Assembly: GCA_023386155.1 (NCBI GenBank)
Contig: JAEWKH010000021.1
Coordinates: 31,583-95,582 of the forward strand
Source of the DNA: Pseudomonadota bacterium
GTDB taxonomy: Bacteria; Pseudomonadota; Alphaproteobacteria; Rhizobiales; Beijerinckiaceae
Direction: 5' to 3'
DNA length: 64,000 nt
The position numbers and the translations under genes were made by a program. Positions within the stretch are counted from its first letter, which is position 1. Each line of letters begins with the position of its first letter. Below the pieces are notes generated by a model that made no database searches, was not told the DNA's origin, and worked only from the letters and a program-made list of their open reading frames with translations. Positions 62,883 to 64,000 of this stretch are shown here, one piece after another.

Positions 62883-63299
62883 ATGAATACAACCTATCAG
62901 GAACGCATCCTCATCGTCGATACCAACCCGCTGTTTCTGGAGAGGCTCGCACAGGAACTTCGGGCCAGGAACTTCGATGTCGTGGCGACCGGGTCCGGCG
63001 CACAGGCCTTCCACGTCCTGAGGGACTGGACCCATCCTGTCGACTGGCTCTTCAGCCGTGCAACGATGCCGGGCCTGATCGATGGCTGGATCCTGGCTGA
63101 TGAATACCGCGACAGCCATCCCACTCGGGCTGCCGTGATTGCCACCCCGCACGCGAAGGCCTCGGCTCAAGGGCATGTCGTCCTCGAGGATCCGTCACCG
63201 GCCGTCGTGCTCGACACACTGAGGGGTATCACGGCCAAGCACCTCGTGTCGGAGACACCGAGTCAGACCAAACCCGACGAGATTCCACTGGTTGCGTAA
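62883..63299 (+). CDS. Receiver-like protein lacking the phosphoacceptor
   Basis: A 138-residue single-domain protein. ILIVDTNPLFLERLAQELRA is the first strand and helix of a response-regulator receiver, and DWLFSRATMPGLIDGWILAD is the phosphoacceptor strand and loop. The aspartate expected four residues before MPG is an arginine (SRATMPG). The protein therefore cannot be phosphorylated in the usual way and may act as a pseudo-receiver. AGGAGG lies 6 bp upstream of the ATG at 62883; the frame also starts 24 bp earlier. It is next to the kinase relic, so it may be the surviving partner. Confidence 0.7.
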   Translation: MNTTYQERILIVDTNPLFLERLAQELRARNFDVVATGSGAQAFHVLRDWTHPVDWLFSRATMPGLIDGWILADEYRDSHPTRAAVIATPHAKASAQGHVVLEDPSPAVVLDTLRGITAKHLVSETPSQTKPDEIPLVA

Positions 63300-63489
63300 G
63301 GATTACGTTACCAGGCGATGGCCGGAGACTGACGCGAGTTCAATCCGGATTCCACTCCATTGGTCGTGCACTGATCGAGCATACGGACTAAGGCGGGAGG
63401 CTAAAGGATCTCGCGTGTACTCAACACTACGCTGAACTTCGCTTTATCCCTACCGGCAGTCTGAATCCCTTCATCCAAAAGGATTGGCA

Positions 63490-63831
63490 ATGTCTATGAA
63501 CGCGAAGCAACGATGTGTCGACAACTCCGTCTTGTCCGATCTCTGTTCCGATGACGTCGAACAGGCTATCGTTCGGGCTCTGGTCCAACTCGGGTTTCAG
63601 GATGAGAAGACAAACAACTCGCGACCCGTCGTGATGCGGCTCGGACCACTTAATGTCCAGCTGAGCGAGACTCCTCCAGAATACGCCACTGTCGGCCTGC
63701 CGCCATTCTGGATCGAAATCTTCGATGGGGCGAGCCAGGGTTCCATCGACAGCATTGGTTTCCACGAGCTTGACGGCGCCGAACTGGCTGCCGCTGTCGA
63801 GATGATCATTGGCGCCGCAGGCAGCCGGTAG
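63490..63831 (+). CDS. Small conserved-looking protein, paralogue 2
   Basis: A 113-residue protein with the same layout as the protein at 61131: EQAIVRALVQL helix, LGPLNVQLSETPPEY strands, LPPFWIEIFDGASQGSIDSI and the final LAAAVEMIIGAA helix. The two proteins are paralogues by eye, with the PPFW/ASQ core nearly identical. AAGGA 7 bp before the ATG supports this start over the upstream TTG. The function is unknown. Confidence 0.65.
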   Translation: MSMNAKQRCVDNSVLSDLCSDDVEQAIVRALVQLGFQDEKTNNSRPVVMRLGPLNVQLSETPPEYATVGLPPFWIEIFDGASQGSIDSIGFHELDGAELAAAVEMIIGAAGSR

Positions 63832-63893
63832 CCAGGTGATCCCGATGAATTCTGTGCCTTGCGAGCATATCTGATACCAAGTCCCGCTGATCA

Positions 63894-64000
63894 TCATTGG
63901 TGCGCCCACTCGCGCAAGCCGATCGACATGATGGTCCAGGGCTGGTCGATCAGCTTGTTCCACGCCGCACAGCAGTGATCGAGAATGTCGGTGTAGGACG
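63894..64000 (-). mobile_element. IS630-type transposase, C-terminal fragment
   Basis: The minus strand encodes SYTDILDHCCAAWNKLIDQP followed by WTIMSIGLREWAHQ and a stop, the usual end of IS630-family transposases. The rest of the gene lies beyond the window edge. The AT-richer sequence with CTGATACCAA at 63871-63880 downstream may be the element's terminal repeat. Confidence 0.7.

Overview
The window looks like chromosome from an alphaproteobacterium of the Hyphomicrobiales (Rhizobiales), plausibly a Methylobacteriaceae genus such as Microvirga. That assignment is an inference. It rests on the fused ispDF gene, the dusB-ntrB-ntrC-ntrY-ntrX-hfq-hflX-mazG order, the high G+C, and the protein sequences I recognise.

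Region 1 (1-14.2 kb) is conserved core. It holds the end of a P-loop kinase-like gene, a RatA/Coq10-type START protein, cinA and ispDF (convergent with the START gene), then dusB, ntrB, ntrC, ntrY and ntrX for nitrogen regulation, hfq, hflX, a convergent mazG, an OsmC protein and a histone deacetylase-like hydrolase. Reading frames abut or overlap by 4 bp, as expected for operons.

Region 2 (about 14.6-24.6 kb) is a Tn7-like transposon. It encodes tnsA-, tnsB-, tnsC- and tniQ-type genes read leftward and two accessory genes upstream of tnsA. Small unknown cargo genes lie left of tniQ, one of them a membrane protein with a C-terminal antitoxin-like domain. A related AT-rich inverted sequence sits near each proposed end. 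I see no CRISPR array or cas gene.

Region 3 (about 24.8-38.6 kb) is a defence-type island, all read leftward. From right to left it has a tyrosine recombinase, an Avs-like STAND NTPase with an N-terminal nuclease-like domain, a RusA-like resolvase coupled to a degenerate PD-(D/E)XK-like protein, and a giant pseudokinase-SF1 helicase translationally coupled to a phospholipase-D-family protein. The PLD gene is broken by a third copy of a 7-bp tandem repeat inside its first HKD motif. The helicase/PLD pair and the RusA pair are my best candidates for an undescribed system.

Region 4 (38.7-64 kb) is an accessory metabolic region with visible decay. It contains an SDR/AraC pair, an MBL hydrolase, an alpha/beta hydrolase whose C-terminal OsmC half is a frameshifted relic, a LysR/cystathionine-lyase/amino-acid ABC transporter cluster, and a LOG protein. 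A lipoprotein-like hydrolase, a UPF0314 protein that seems to have lost an internal segment, and two TetR regulators follow, one of them with an EmrAB-type efflux pump and three clear operator copies. Then come a class III cyclase, two paralogous small proteins flanking gene debris, a receiver-like protein without its phosphoacceptor, and the end of an IS630-type transposase at the window edge.
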